Shown here: piece by piece, positions 1-8,924 of the stretch
Layout of the letters: each line of letters starts with the position of its first letter
Numbering within the stretch: the stretch's first letter is position 1
Source: Lachnospiraceae bacterium
Lineage (GTDB): Bacteria > Bacillota > Clostridia > Lachnospirales > Lachnospiraceae
DNA: 64,000 bases
Direction: 5' to 3'
NCBI GenBank assembly: GCA_017442865.1
Contig: JAFRXK010000023.1
Span: forward strand, 36,592-100,591
Position numbers and translations under genes: made by a program
Notes under the pieces: model-generated
Database searches by the model: none
Seen by the model: only the letters and a program-made list of their open reading frames with translations
Told to the model about the DNA's origin: nothing

Positions 1-490
1 TGCTGTCACCAAGAGCATTTAATATTCCTGCAAACACATTATATAAAAGTGTCAGCGGAATCCCCGCCAGAATAATCACTATGTATAGTACGGCATCATC
101 AATAATAACCTCTGATGTGTGCATCAGCACCAGCAGCGGCCTCATTACAATGATTCCGGTAATCATAATGATAAATGCGACGAATCCGGTTGAAACAACT
201 CCCATTGTAATTGATTTTCTGAGCCTTGTATAATCAAGCGCACCATACGCCTGTGCAACAAGAATTGATATTCCGCAGCCAAGACCCATTATAAATCCAA
301 ATATAAAAAAGCTTATCGAGCCGGTTGCCCCGACTGCAGCCAGCGCCATATCATTGATTCCCTTGCCAACCACAATCGTATCTACAATGCTGTACAGCTG
401 CTGCAGAAGCGAGCTGCACAAAATCGGGATGAAATATTTAAAAATTATAGGGAATGGCTTTCCCTCAGTCATATTAATTGTATTAGCCAT
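1..490 (-). CDS. MATE family efflux transporter, N-terminal part
   Basis: The first 163 codons of a multidrug and toxin extrusion (MATE) transporter; the C-terminus lies beyond the left edge of the window. The visible part begins MANTINMTEGKPFPIIF and holds the family's first hydrophobic helices, including the typical stretches LLQQLYSIVDTIVVGK and MGLGCGISILVAQAYGA. The start is set by AGGAGG seven bases upstream of ATG. MATE proteins export cationic or aromatic compounds using a Na+ or H+ gradient. It follows the second ABC permease by 16 bases and so is probably the last gene of that operon. Substrate unknown. Confidence 0.9.
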   Translation of the reverse strand, partial: MANTINMTEGKPFPIIFKYFIPILCSSLLQQLYSIVDTIVVGKGINDMALAAVGATGSISFFIFGFIMGLGCGISILVAQAYGALDYTRLRKSITMGVVSTGFVAFIIMITGIIVMRPLLVLMHTSEVIIDDAVLYIVIILAGIPLTLLYNVFAGILNALGDS

Positions 491-506
491 TATTGTTCCT
501 CCTGTT

Positions 507-1295
507 TTATGAACCGTTTGACTTGTAATGCCTCAGTCCGTATCTCCATACACCATAACAGACAGCCAGGAAAAAGACTGTTCCTAACGGATATATGATG
601 TAATACGGGCTTTCTGTCCGCCCCAGCAGATACTGTAACGGATAATACTGCACAAGAGTATATGGTACCACAAATGTGCAGAGTCTCAATATGTTTTTGC
701 CATAAACATCAAAAGGATATTTGCCATACTCTCTTGCCCCGTCGGTAAAAACATTCATAAATTCAAGTCCCTCCAATGTAAAAAAACAAAGCGCGGCATA
801 AATCATGAATATGCCGGTAAAGAGCATTGTTCCGCCGATAAGCATGAATACTACAGTAATAACCCTGCTTAATGTCCAGGTAATCCCGCTTGCAGTAATT
901 CCATATACAAACATAACAACTGCCTGAAGCATTCTGCCGATTCGGCTAAGCTCAAATCTGCTTCCAAGCACCTGCAGAATCGGGCTTCGCGGTCTTACCA
1001 TTATCCTGTCAAACTCACCATTTCGGACTATTGACGAAAAACCGTCAAAGCCTCTGGCAAAGCACTCTGCGAGAGAAAATTCCATCAGCATAATTGAAAA
1101 GCATAGCAGCACCTCGCTATAGGTATAGCCCTTGACCTCATTAAATCTGATAAACATAAAGTAAATACCTAAAAAAACATTAAATGATATGAGAAACTGC
1201 CCTATTATGCTTAGCAGAAATGACATTTTGTACTGCATTGTGCTTCTTATTATAACAGATATGTAATGAAAATATAAGCTTATACCTCTCTTCAT
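507..1295 (-). CDS. ABC-2 type permease (ABC2_membrane_6-like)
   Basis: Integral membrane subunit of an ABC exporter, about 262 residues with six likely transmembrane helices. The segment GEFDRIMVRPRSPILQVLG after the second helix is typical of the ABC-2 permease family that pairs with a DRI-type ATPase. An in-frame start 13 codons further upstream exists, but it would overlap the preceding permease. The ATG at 1295 has GGGAGG eight bases upstream and begins MKRGISLYFHYI, so I prefer it. The gap to the preceding permease is four bases, consistent with translational coupling and a heterodimeric permease. Substrate cannot be read from sequence. Confidence 0.88.
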   Translation of the reverse strand: MKRGISLYFHYISVIIRSTMQYKMSFLLSIIGQFLISFNVFLGIYFMFIRFNEVKGYTYSEVLLCFSIMLMEFSLAECFARGFDGFSSIVRNGEFDRIMVRPRSPILQVLGSRFELSRIGRMLQAVVMFVYGITASGITWTLSRVITVVFMLIGGTMLFTGIFMIYAALCFFTLEGLEFMNVFTDGAREYGKYPFDVYGKNILRLCTFVVPYTLVQYYPLQYLLGRTESPYYIIYPLGTVFFLAVCYGVWRYGLRHYKSNGS

Positions 1296-1299
1296 CCTG

Positions 1300-2103
1300 T
1301 CATCCTCCCTGCACAACGATTTTCTTTTCTGCAATTTTGCAAAGGCCTCTGCCTATCAGAACAAGCAGCACAAACCAGACTGTCTGAAGTAAAACAGCGC
1401 GGGTAAGCTCTTCTCCGTAAATATCGCCTCCGTAAATTCGAAGCGGAACATTTTGCATTCCCGCAAAAGGAAGCAGCTCCACAATGGATTTTAACGGCTT
1501 CGGAAGAAATGGTATCGGCACGATGGCTCCGCAAAAAAACTCTACCAGCGACGTAAAAAATATACGGACGCCCTGCGGTGAAACCGTAAAGAAGCTTATT
1601 ATATACACAAGCATACAAAATGCTATCGTAACCCCCAGTCCTAAAGCAAGCGTAAACATAAATACGATAAATGTGAGTATGTTTTTTGGGAGCGTCATTT
1701 TAAAGGGCTCCGGAAGTATAAATGCAACTATCAGAATAGGCATACATCGAAGCAGCGCCCTCGAAATTCTTGTTGCAGCATTTTTTGCAAACCACATGTT
1801 ATATATTGAAACAGGTCTGCAAAGCTCATAGGCTATGTTTCCGCTTAATATTGAATCAAATATGTCATTATCCATCATCCACGTTGCGAAAAATGCGAGA
1901 AACGCCTGCTGAAGCCAGATGTATGAAACCATTGCCTTAAATTCCATAGGAAAGGCGGCAGGATTTGTTTCGTAGAAAGCTCTGAAAACAAAGCATTCCA
2001 TAAAGCCCCATACAAACTGTGTTACTATGCCGGCTGCAGCCGCCACCCGGTATTGAAGTCCCATATTAAGCCGCAGTCCAAAGAACGAAATATATTTTTT
2101 CAT
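1300..2103 (-). CDS. ABC-2 type permease
   Basis: A 267-residue membrane protein with about six helices, the second permease of the exporter. It resembles its downstream neighbour in layout: an N-terminal helix, a cytosolic loop DIFDSILSGNIAYELCRPVS and then paired helices. That loop is the counterpart of GEFDRIMVRPRS in the partner. AAGGAGG sits nine bases before ATG. It lies between the ATPase gene (upstream) and the other permease, which gives the usual ATPase-permease-permease order of this exporter type. Confidence 0.87.
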   Translation of the reverse strand: MKKYISFFGLRLNMGLQYRVAAAAGIVTQFVWGFMECFVFRAFYETNPAAFPMEFKAMVSYIWLQQAFLAFFATWMMDNDIFDSILSGNIAYELCRPVSIYNMWFAKNAATRISRALLRCMPILIVAFILPEPFKMTLPKNILTFIVFMFTLALGLGVTIAFCMLVYIISFFTVSPQGVRIFFTSLVEFFCGAIVPIPFLPKPLKSIVELLPFAGMQNVPLRIYGGDIYGEELTRAVLLQTVWFVLLVLIGRGLCKIAEKKIVVQGG

Positions 2104-2176
2104 GGCTGTATCCTCCTTGAAAATATTCAGTTTTTACAGTATCAAAAAGCAGTTAAGCTGCACTTAATAATCTATT

Positions 2177-2995
2177 TCACAGAATATTAAGCTGCTGATA
2201 CAGCGCTGCAACAATCTTATCAAGACTTTTTTCAGCATCTGAAGCTTCATTAGAGGCTGCCAGTCTTCGCATATCGTCTATTGTACCGTCCATAAGAACA
2301 CGCCCCTTGCCGATAAGAATTATACGTCTGGTAAGCGCTTCAATATCCTGCATATCATGTGTTGTAAGTATAATAGTCGTTTTATGCTCTTTGTTCAGAT
2401 TCATGATAAAATCGCGCACCGCAAGCTTTGATACAGCATCAAGCCCGATAGTCGGCTCATCCAGAAAGAGAATTTTCGGACTGTGAAGCAATGATGCCGC
2501 AATTTCACAGCGCATACGCTGTCCTAAGGACAACTGACGGACCGGTGTCCTTAACAGTTCATTAAGCTTAAGCTTCCCGGTAAGCTCTTCTAAATTATTG
2601 ATATACTCGTTTTTGGGGATTGAATAGATATCCTTTAATAATTCAAAGGAATCAATTACTGGAACATCCCACCAAAGCTGTGAACGCTGTCCGAACACCA
2701 CACCGATTCTCTTAACATGCTCGATGCGGTTTTTCCATGGCACTCTGCCATCGACCAGACAGTTTCCGCTTTCCGGTGTCAATATTCCGCTTAGAATTTT
2801 AATCGTAGAACTCTTTCCTGCTCCGTTAGGTCCGATATAGCCCACCATCTCGCTGTCATTAATGGTAAAGCTTACGTCTGACAACGCCTTAACCGTCTCA
2901 GTCTCCCTTCGAAACAGAGCTTTGCAGGCTTCCTTCATGCCTGCGTTTCTTTTTGCAACTTTGTACGATTTACATACATTCTCCATCGTAATCAT
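2177..2995 (-). CDS. ABC transporter ATP-binding protein
   Basis: Nucleotide-binding subunit for the two adjacent permeases, 272 residues. Visible motifs are Walker A GPNGAGKSS (residues about 55-63), signature LSLGQRMR, Walker B KILFLDEPTIGLD and the H-loop LTTHD. The inserted loop RRETETVKALSDVSF after strand 1 and the motif VVFGQRSQLWWDVPV, with Gln-Arg-Ser after the Q-loop, are typical of exporter ATPases paired with ABC2_membrane_6 permeases. AGGAGG lies seven bases before the ATG at 2995; an internal ATG three codons later is a weaker alternative. First gene of the operon. Confidence 0.93.
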   Translation of the reverse strand: MITMENVCKSYKVAKRNAGMKEACKALFRRETETVKALSDVSFTINDSEMVGYIGPNGAGKSSTIKILSGILTPESGNCLVDGRVPWKNRIEHVKRIGVVFGQRSQLWWDVPVIDSFELLKDIYSIPKNEYINNLEELTGKLKLNELLRTPVRQLSLGQRMRCEIAASLLHSPKILFLDEPTIGLDAVSKLAVRDFIMNLNKEHKTTIILTTHDMQDIEALTRRIILIGKGRVLMDGTIDDMRRLAASNEASDAEKSLDKIVAALYQQLNIL

Positions 2996-3060
2996 TTTGC
3001 TTCCTCCTGGTAGTAATATTTTTGACTGATGATAAAATATCTTGCCAAGTAGGTCTTGTA

Positions 3061-3128
3061 TTTCCGGTGACAGCCGGAAATCACCCTATTCACTTTACAA
3101 GCTGTCCCCGCCTTAAAAGGCAGGGACA
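3061..3128. terminator. Two short hairpins between the RSH gene and the ABC operon
   Basis: Two inverted repeats lie back to back: TTTCCGG/CCGGAAA (3061-3067 and 3074-3080) and TGTCCCCGCC/GGCAGGGACA (3103-3112 and 3119-3128, one mismatch, loop of six). They sit after the stop of the RelA/SpoT homologue on the minus strand. No long U tract follows on that strand, so termination is plausible rather than certain. Confidence 0.4.
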
Positions 3129-3181
3129 TAAAATATACTATATTATATGTATGATGTCAATAAACAATCTCTACAAATTTA

Positions 3182-5437
3182 TTAACCGGTTACTCTGTCT
3201 ATACCGACAACGCTTTCTATACCGTTTAACTTCTCCATAAGCTTTCTAAGCTCATCCTTACCATGAATCTCAAAGCTCATGGATATAGTTGCAAGTCCCT
3301 GCTTGCTTACACGGCTGTTCATCGAGCTTACATCAATATTACTTTCGGTAAGAATTCTTGAAACATCAGCAAAGATTCCCGAACGGTTATTTGCATAAAT
3401 ATTAATCTTTGTAAGATAGCTTCCGCTTGTCATGCTTTCCGAATTCTCCTGCCACTGGGCATCTATTATCCTTGCCTTGTCCGATTCAGGCAGATCTACC
3501 ATGTTGAGACAGTCCTTGCGATGAATTGAAACGCCTCTGCCTCTTGTAATAAAGCCTACTATCTCATCGCCGGGAACAGGATTGCAGCACTTTGAAAAAC
3601 GCACGGCAACATCATCTATGCCCTTTACAAGTATGCCGCCCTTTTGCGACGGCTTATACACCTTTGCCTTGCTGCTTTCAGTAATCGCTTCGATAATCTC
3701 CTCGTCGCTTAATTCCTTCTTGTGCTTCTTATCATATTCCTCTATCGCTTTATTTAATATCTGACCTTCCTTAAGTCCGCCGTGTCCTACAGCGGATAAA
3801 ATTGAATCCCAGTCCTTAAAGCCATACTTCTCAAGAATAAGCTCTCTGTATTCCTGCTTTGTTATTTCACTATATGCATAGCCCCTCGCCTTACAGTACT
3901 TTTCAAGCATCTCGCGGCCTTTTTTGATATTGTCCTCTTTTAACTCCTGCTTGAAGAACTGATTGATTTTATTGCGCGCCTGTGCCGTCTGGACAATCTT
4001 TAACCAGTCGCGGCTTGGACCCTTTGCGTTTGGTGAGGTGATAATCTCTATTCTGTCGCCGTTTTGAATCTTGTAATCGATAGGCACCATCTTGCCGTTT
4101 ACCTTCGCGCCTACCATCCTGTTGCCAACGCCGCTGTGAATACTGTATGCAAAGTCAACAGGCGTCGAACCATTGGTAAGGTTCTTAACATCTCCTGATG
4201 GCGTAAAGCAGTATATACTCTCCGTAAAAAGGCTTAAATCGCTCTTTAAGAGGTTCATATACTCCTTGTTATCCGACATCTCATTCTGAAGCTCGAGTAT
4301 CTGGCGCAGCCAGCTTAACTTCTGTTCCTCGCTTCTTTCCTTTGAATGAGCCGCCTTTTCAGACATCTCTTCAGCTCCGGTCTTGCCCTCTTTATATTTC
4401 CAGTGTGCGGCAATACCGTATTCTGCCTCCTGATGCATCTGCTCAGTCCTTATCTGAACCTCAAAAGGCTGTCCTTCGCCCATAAGCGTTGTATGAAGCG
4501 AACGGTAGCCATTTACCTTTGGCACCGCAATATAGTCCTTAAATCTGCCCGGTATAGGCGTATAATGCTCATGGAGCACGCCAAGTGCCGCATAGCACTC
4601 CTTAATATCCTTAACAATGATACGCACGGCAAATAAATCATAAATCTGCTCAATGTCCTTATGACCCTTCACCATCTTCTTATAAATGCTGAAGAAATGC
4701 TTTGCCCTTCCGTATATCTTTGCCTCTATTCCTGCCTCCTTAATCATCGCAGAAACATCCTCAACTATTGAATCTACAAATATCTGTCTTGTGGTCCTGG
4801 TCTGTGAAACCTTCTCTGCAAGCTCATAATATGCCAGCGGCTCAGAATATTTAAGTGACAAATCCTCAAGCTCAATCTTAACTTTGGATATACCGAGTCT
4901 TCCTGCAAGCGGCGCATATATATCAAGCGTCTCCTTTGCCTTTTCGATCTGCTGCTCTATAGGAAGTCCTTTAAGGGTACGCATATCCTGCAGTCTGTCC
5001 GCAAGCTTAATCATGATAACCCTGATATCCTTTGCCATGGCAAGAAACATCTTCCTTAGGCTTTCTGCCTGAAACTCAATCTTGTCCATTGAATCTGAAA
5101 TCTGGGTAAGCCTTGATACTCCGTCTATAAGAAACGCTACATCAGCACCAAACTCCTTTGCAATGCTTTCAGGCTTGATGCTTTCCTCCTCCCTGAGATT
5201 GTGAAGGATTCCCGCGCATATGGCAGCCTCATCCATGCCAAGCTCCGCAATAATAATCGCAACATTCATTGAATGGCATATCTTTGACTCTCCGCACTTA
5301 CAAAGCTGTCCCATGTGAAGATTCTTTGCTGTCATATATGATTTGTTAATAAGCGAAAGGTCCATATCAGGACGGTTCTCTTTTAAAATTGAAACAAGCT
5401 TCTCGTATAAAACCTTTTCATCCTCAGCCAATGCCAT
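3182..5437 (-). CDS. relA: RelA/SpoT homologue, (p)ppGpp synthetase with degenerate hydrolase domain
   Basis: A 751-residue long RSH protein that makes the alarmone (p)ppGpp from ATP and GDP/GTP during stringent response. Order: HD hydrolase region (about 30-160), synthetase domain (about 230-365, with GRFKDYIAVPKVNGYRSLHT and FEVQIRTEQMH), TGS domain (about 410-475, FTPSGDVKNL), a conserved Cys region (FSKCCNPVPGD) and a C-terminal ACT domain. In the hydrolase region the catalytic His-Asp pair reads His79-Asn80, the following EDT reads EES, and the ADRLHN motif reads ADRLQD; His55 and Asp147 remain. The synthetase motifs look intact. I infer a synthetase with weak or no hydrolase activity. 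GGGAGG is close to the ATG. Monocistronic as far as seen. Confidence 0.93.
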   Translation of the reverse strand: MALAEDEKVLYEKLVSILKENRPDMDLSLINKSYMTAKNLHMGQLCKCGESKICHSMNVAIIIAELGMDEAAICAGILHNLREEESIKPESIAKEFGADVAFLIDGVSRLTQISDSMDKIEFQAESLRKMFLAMAKDIRVIMIKLADRLQDMRTLKGLPIEQQIEKAKETLDIYAPLAGRLGISKVKIELEDLSLKYSEPLAYYELAEKVSQTRTTRQIFVDSIVEDVSAMIKEAGIEAKIYGRAKHFFSIYKKMVKGHKDIEQIYDLFAVRIIVKDIKECYAALGVLHEHYTPIPGRFKDYIAVPKVNGYRSLHTTLMGEGQPFEVQIRTEQMHQEAEYGIAAHWKYKEGKTGAEEMSEKAAHSKERSEEQKLSWLRQILELQNEMSDNKEYMNLLKSDLSLFTESIYCFTPSGDVKNLTNGSTPVDFAYSIHSGVGNRMVGAKVNGKMVPIDYKIQNGDRIEIITSPNAKGPSRDWLKIVQTAQARNKINQFFKQELKEDNIKKGREMLEKYCKARGYAYSEITKQEYRELILEKYGFKDWDSILSAVGHGGLKEGQILNKAIEEYDKKHKKELSDEEIIEAITESSKAKVYKPSQKGGILVKGIDDVAVRFSKCCNPVPGDEIVGFITRGRGVSIHRKDCLNMVDLPESDKARIIDAQWQENSESMTSGSYLTKINIYANNRSGIFADVSRILTESNIDVSSMNSRVSKQGLATISMSFEIHGKDELRKLMEKLNGIESVVGIDRVTG

Positions 5438-5661
5438 TCACCTCCCTTATAAAATATGCTGCATAATTACAGAGTACCAATCATCATAATTTAGTCAAAT
5501 AGATGTCGGGGTTAAAACCCGATATCCTGATTGAACATTTTTATATCTCTTTGCCGGGAATAAAAACCTTGCTTAAAAGATAGATTAAGGCAAATTACAA
5601 GAACTGTCAAATGTGTAACAGCTTTGTAATCTGCCTCATAGTCTGCAATAGCATACATAGC

Positions 5662-5680
5662 GAACTGCCATTGGCAGTTC
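5662..5680 (-). terminator. Hairpin after the lipoprotein gene
   Basis: GAACTGCC/GGCAGTTC forms a perfect 8-bp stem with a 3-base loop, 14 bases past the lipoprotein stop on the minus strand. It lacks a strong U tract, so it may be a weak terminator or a 3' end stabiliser. Confidence 0.35.
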
Positions 5681-5693
5681 ATATAATTGAAAC

Positions 5694-6248
5694 TCAATTA
5701 TCAAATATCAGCTTAACCGGAATCATGATACTTACAGTTCCACGGCTCCCTATATCGTCTTTTATGCCTAAATAAACACAAAACTCAATGTCATTCTTCG
5801 CTGTCAAATCCTTAACTGTATCTGTATAAAAAGTCATATTACAACTTATACTTTCCAAATTCTCAAGCACACCTTCATATTCAGCGTCGGCTCTTAAATA
5901 GTCTCTGTCATTGGATATATAATCATGCACTCCGTCAACATAGGTGCTGATATTGACAGCACCATTCTTACCGAACATACGCGTATCGGACCAAACTAAT
6001 ATATCACTGCCGGTAACATTCTTTGCAGTGGCAATAACTTCAATATCATCGCCCAAAGTATACCAACTCTTATCAAATTCAACTGTAAATTCTATGCCCT
6101 CAACGGTCTGTGTAAAAATAGTCTCTGTCGGCAAATCAATGTATGGTTCTTTTCCCTTAGTATTATTATCTATATCTATATTATCGCTGCACGCTGTAAA
6201 TAACAAAAGTAAGCTAAAGAGGAAAGTACGAATCATGTTCTTTTTCAT
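5694..6248 (-). CDS. Putative lipoprotein with Ig-like domain
   Basis: A 184-residue secreted protein of unknown function. The N-terminus is a lipoprotein signal peptide ending LLLLFTAC, with Cys20 as lipidation site. The mature part carries one beta-rich domain: the stretch SWYTLGDDIEVIATAKNVTG resembles Ig-like or BsuPI-type domains that begin with a Tyr-x-x-Gly-Asp turn. Expected at the outer face of the membrane. The flanking genes (RSH protein and EF-G paralogue) give no functional hint. GAGGAAGAG lies upstream of the ATG. The base composition is slightly AT-richer than its neighbours. Confidence 0.75.
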   Translation of the reverse strand: MKKNMIRTFLFSLLLLFTACSDNIDIDNNTKGKEPYIDLPTETIFTQTVEGIEFTVEFDKSWYTLGDDIEVIATAKNVTGSDILVWSDTRMFGKNGAVNISTYVDGVHDYISNDRDYLRADAEYEGVLENLESISCNMTFYTDTVKDLTAKNDIEFCVYLGIKDDIGSRGTVSIMIPVKLIFDN

Positions 6249-6438
6249 AATCGCTCTTCCTCTGTTTATATATATTAATCACAAAAATGTGTTATGGTCA
6301 TCTTTTATACTAGCACTACTTATGTTTAGCGTCAATGATAATTTTTAATATTTTTAAAATCTTATTTTTTAACAATAATATACATATCTGCTGTATGTAT
6401 GTGTAAAACCAAAGGTCAGCAGCAGCTTATTTAACATT

Positions 6439-6469
6439 CGGGGCGTCAAAATGTAATTTTGACGCCCCG
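6439..6469 (-). terminator. Strong hairpin downstream of the EF-G paralogue
   Basis: A 14-bp perfect stem (CGGGGCGTCAAAAT and its complement) with a 3-base loop, 23 bases past the stop of the EF-G-like gene. The flank on the minus strand is only AT-rich (AATGTTAAATAA), without a full U run. It is a likely terminator or transcript-end hairpin. Confidence 0.6.
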
Positions 6470-6491
6470 GTGTATTTAATCTGAATATTAA

Positions 6492-8570
6492 TTATTCTTC
6501 TGCTCTTGCTGCAATTTCCTTAGCCTGAACGTCTGACGGAGCCTGCTCATATCTTGCAAATTCATATTCGAAATCGCCGATACCGCCTGTCATTGAACGA
6601 AGGTCTGTAGAATAACCTATCATCTCAGACATAGGAACGTCTGCCTCTACTATCTGGTTGCCCTTGTGGTCAGGATTCATACCGAGCACACGGCCTCTTC
6701 TCTTGTTAAGGTCACCCATAACATCACCGGTAAACTTGTCCGGTACTGTAACCTTTACAGATACGATAGGCTCAAGGAGAACCGGCTTCGCATCAGGCTC
6801 TGAGAATGCCTTCTTAACAGCAAGGATAGATGCCATCTTGAATGCCATTTCTGATGAGTCTACAGGGTGGTATGAACCGAATACCAATGTAGCCTTAAGT
6901 CCTACTACCGGATATCCTGCCAAAGGTCCCTTAACAACGCATTCCTGAATACCCTTTTCAACTGCAGGGAAGTAATTCTTAGGAACTACGCCGCCGACAA
7001 TCTTCTCTTCGAAGATGTATGGTGTCTCAAGGTCGCCTGACGGTTCAAATTCCATAACAACATCACCGTACTGACCGTGACCGCCTGACTGCTTCTTGTG
7101 CTTGCCCTGTACCTTAACCTTGCCTCTGATTGTCTCTCTGAATGCAACCTTCGGCTTGTCAAGGAGAATCTCAACCTTATATCTGTTTAACAGCTTGCTT
7201 GTTACTATCTCAAGGTGCTGGTCGCCGATACCATAAAGCAGAGTCTGTCTGTTTTCCTTATCATTGACAACCTTAAGTGTTAAATCCTCTTCCATAAGCT
7301 TTGAAAGTGCGCCTGCTATCTTGTCCTCATCGCCCTTATTCTTAGCTGTGTAGCTCATATATGTGTAAGGTGTAGGAACCTGTGGTCTTGCATATTCAAC
7401 ATTGTTGCCCTTAGCAGCAAGTGTATCGCCTGTTGATGTAACCGTAAGCTTAGGAATAGCACCTATATCGCCTGCACGAAGTGCTTCAACCTCGATAGCC
7501 TCCTTGCCTCTTAAGATGAAAAGCTTACCGATCTTTTCTTCTGTCTCCTTTGAAACATTAACTGCCGTTGAGTCAGCTCTTAATACACCCGAGCAAACCT
7601 TTACAAATGAATACTTACCGATGAACGGGTCAACAAGTGTCTTCCATACCTTTGCACTCATAGGCTTCGCATCATCATAATCAGCCTCAAATACTTCGTC
7701 TGTATCCTTGATAATGCCTGAAATCTTAAGCTTTTCAGGTGACGGGAAGTACTTCTCGATGCAGTCAAGAAGCATTCTTGCGCCCTGTCCGTTGATGCCG
7801 GCACCCATAAGTATCGGAACGATGCTTCCATCAATAACGTGAGTTCTTAATGCAATTGAAATCTCATCATATGTAAACTCATCTCCGCCGAAGTATCTGT
7901 CCATATACTCTTCGCTTGTCTCGGCAACTGCCTCCATCAAAGCTTCACGATACTTTTCGAGATTCTCCATAGAATAATCAGGAATATCGCTGTCTACATA
8001 ATCATTCAGATTCATAAAGCGGCGGCCCTTCATCTTAACTACGTTTACAAAGCCGACAAATCTCTCATTCTCTCTGATAGGCATCTGGAAAGGTGCAATC
8101 TTGTTGCCGTAAAGCTCCTGAAGGTCTTCAACTACCTGACGGAAGCTTGCATTGTCATCATCCATGCCTGTTACAAAGAACATTCTTGGAAGGTTGTACT
8201 TCTCACATAAATTCCAAGCCTTCTGCGTACCGACTTCTACGCCTGAGCGTCCGTTTACAACGATAACGGCGGCGTCAGCAACACTTGCAGCTTCCTCTGC
8301 CTCACCGATAAAATCAAAATAACCAGGTGTGTCTATGAAGTTAATCTTTGTTCCTTCCCTGATAATCGGGATTGTTGTAGCAGAGATAGAGAAAAGTCTC
8401 TTAATCTCCTCTTTATCAAAATCACTTATTGTGTTTCCGTCTGTAATCTTTCCCTGACGATTTGTCACCCCTGTAATATTTGCAATTGATTCGATTAATG
8501 TAGTCTTTCCGCTTCCACCGTGTCCAAGCAGCACAACATTACGAATTTTACCCGTTTCAAATACATTCAT
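6492..8570 (-). CDS. Elongation factor G-like translational GTPase
   Basis: A 692-residue EF-G paralogue of the FusA2-like group found beside a canonical fusA in many Clostridia. Visible are the G1 motif GHGGSGKT (about 16-23), G3 DTPGY, EF-G domain II, the domain IV/V region (KKQSGGHGQYGDVVMEFEPS, SYHPVDSSEMAFKMA) and the C-terminal EF-G fold. The G4 motif NKxD is replaced by TGMD in FFVTGMDDDNAS, so guanine recognition differs from true EF-G. The start at 8570 (MNVFETGKIRN) is chosen because AGGAGG is eight bases upstream; the ATG two codons earlier lies only two bases from it. Probably a ribosome-associated GTPase rather than the main translocase. Confidence 0.85.
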   Translation of the reverse strand: MNVFETGKIRNVVLLGHGGSGKTTLIESIANITGVTNRQGKITDGNTISDFDKEEIKRLFSISATTIPIIREGTKINFIDTPGYFDFIGEAEEAASVADAAVIVVNGRSGVEVGTQKAWNLCEKYNLPRMFFVTGMDDDNASFRQVVEDLQELYGNKIAPFQMPIRENERFVGFVNVVKMKGRRFMNLNDYVDSDIPDYSMENLEKYREALMEAVAETSEEYMDRYFGGDEFTYDEISIALRTHVIDGSIVPILMGAGINGQGARMLLDCIEKYFPSPEKLKISGIIKDTDEVFEADYDDAKPMSAKVWKTLVDPFIGKYSFVKVCSGVLRADSTAVNVSKETEEKIGKLFILRGKEAIEVEALRAGDIGAIPKLTVTSTGDTLAAKGNNVEYARPQVPTPYTYMSYTAKNKGDEDKIAGALSKLMEEDLTLKVVNDKENRQTLLYGIGDQHLEIVTSKLLNRYKVEILLDKPKVAFRETIRGKVKVQGKHKKQSGGHGQYGDVVMEFEPSGDLETPYIFEEKIVGGVVPKNYFPAVEKGIQECVVKGPLAGYPVVGLKATLVFGSYHPVDSSEMAFKMASILAVKKAFSEPDAKPVLLEPIVSVKVTVPDKFTGDVMGDLNKRRGRVLGMNPDHKGNQIVEADVPMSEMIGYSTDLRSMTGGIGDFEYEFARYEQAPSDVQAKEIAARAEE

Positions 8571-8710
8571 TAGCATTTCCTCCTAAATCGCTATATTTTA
8601 TTGAGAAATAAGCATTTTAAAAATGCGTTCTCAAAAAACTAACCATATTACACAAAAATTTTGTCGTATTTTCTTCTCGTTATAACACAGTCGGTTCACT
8701 TCATAGTTAT

Positions 8711-8739
8711 AATATACTAAATATTCAGAAAAAAAGCAA
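8711..8739 (-). promoter_or_regulatory. Predicted sigma-A promoter of the EF-G-like gene
   Basis: On the minus strand TTGCTT (8734-8739) and TATATT (8711-8716) are separated by 17 bases, about 130 bases before the EF-G-like start. The 8571-8924 gap holds this promoter and the divergent tyrA promoter; I see no gene in it. Confidence 0.55.
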
Positions 8740-8801
8740 CAATAAGATTAATTTTTAACAAAAATTTTTCAAAGTTATATTCTGTAACATTTCATATACT
8801 G

Positions 8802-8830
8802 TTGACATGTTTTTTTTGCAATAATAAAAT
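8802..8830 (+). promoter_or_regulatory. Predicted sigma-A promoter of tyrA-aroA
   Basis: A consensus TTGACA (8802-8807), 17 bases, then TAAAAT (8825-8830). Transcription would start near 8837 and leave a leader of about 88 bases before tyrA. No terminator, T-box or leader peptide is evident in that leader. Confidence 0.75.
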
Positions 8831-8924
8831 ATTAAAGGATACCGGTGACAAGGGGTTTTAAATAACAATCCACAGGTATCTATGTATTATCTTATCAAAA
8901 TGATTCAAAACAGGAGGAAGCATA

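Noticed and set aside
5512..5697. A 61-codon frame between relA and the lipoprotein gene
   Set aside because: No ribosome site, no recognisable protein character, and it contains the hairpin at 5662.
8757..8775. A CodY-box-like AATTTTTCAAAGTT upstream of the tyrA promoter
   Set aside because: It differs from the consensus AATTTTCWGAAAATT at too many positions to claim in an AT-rich gap.
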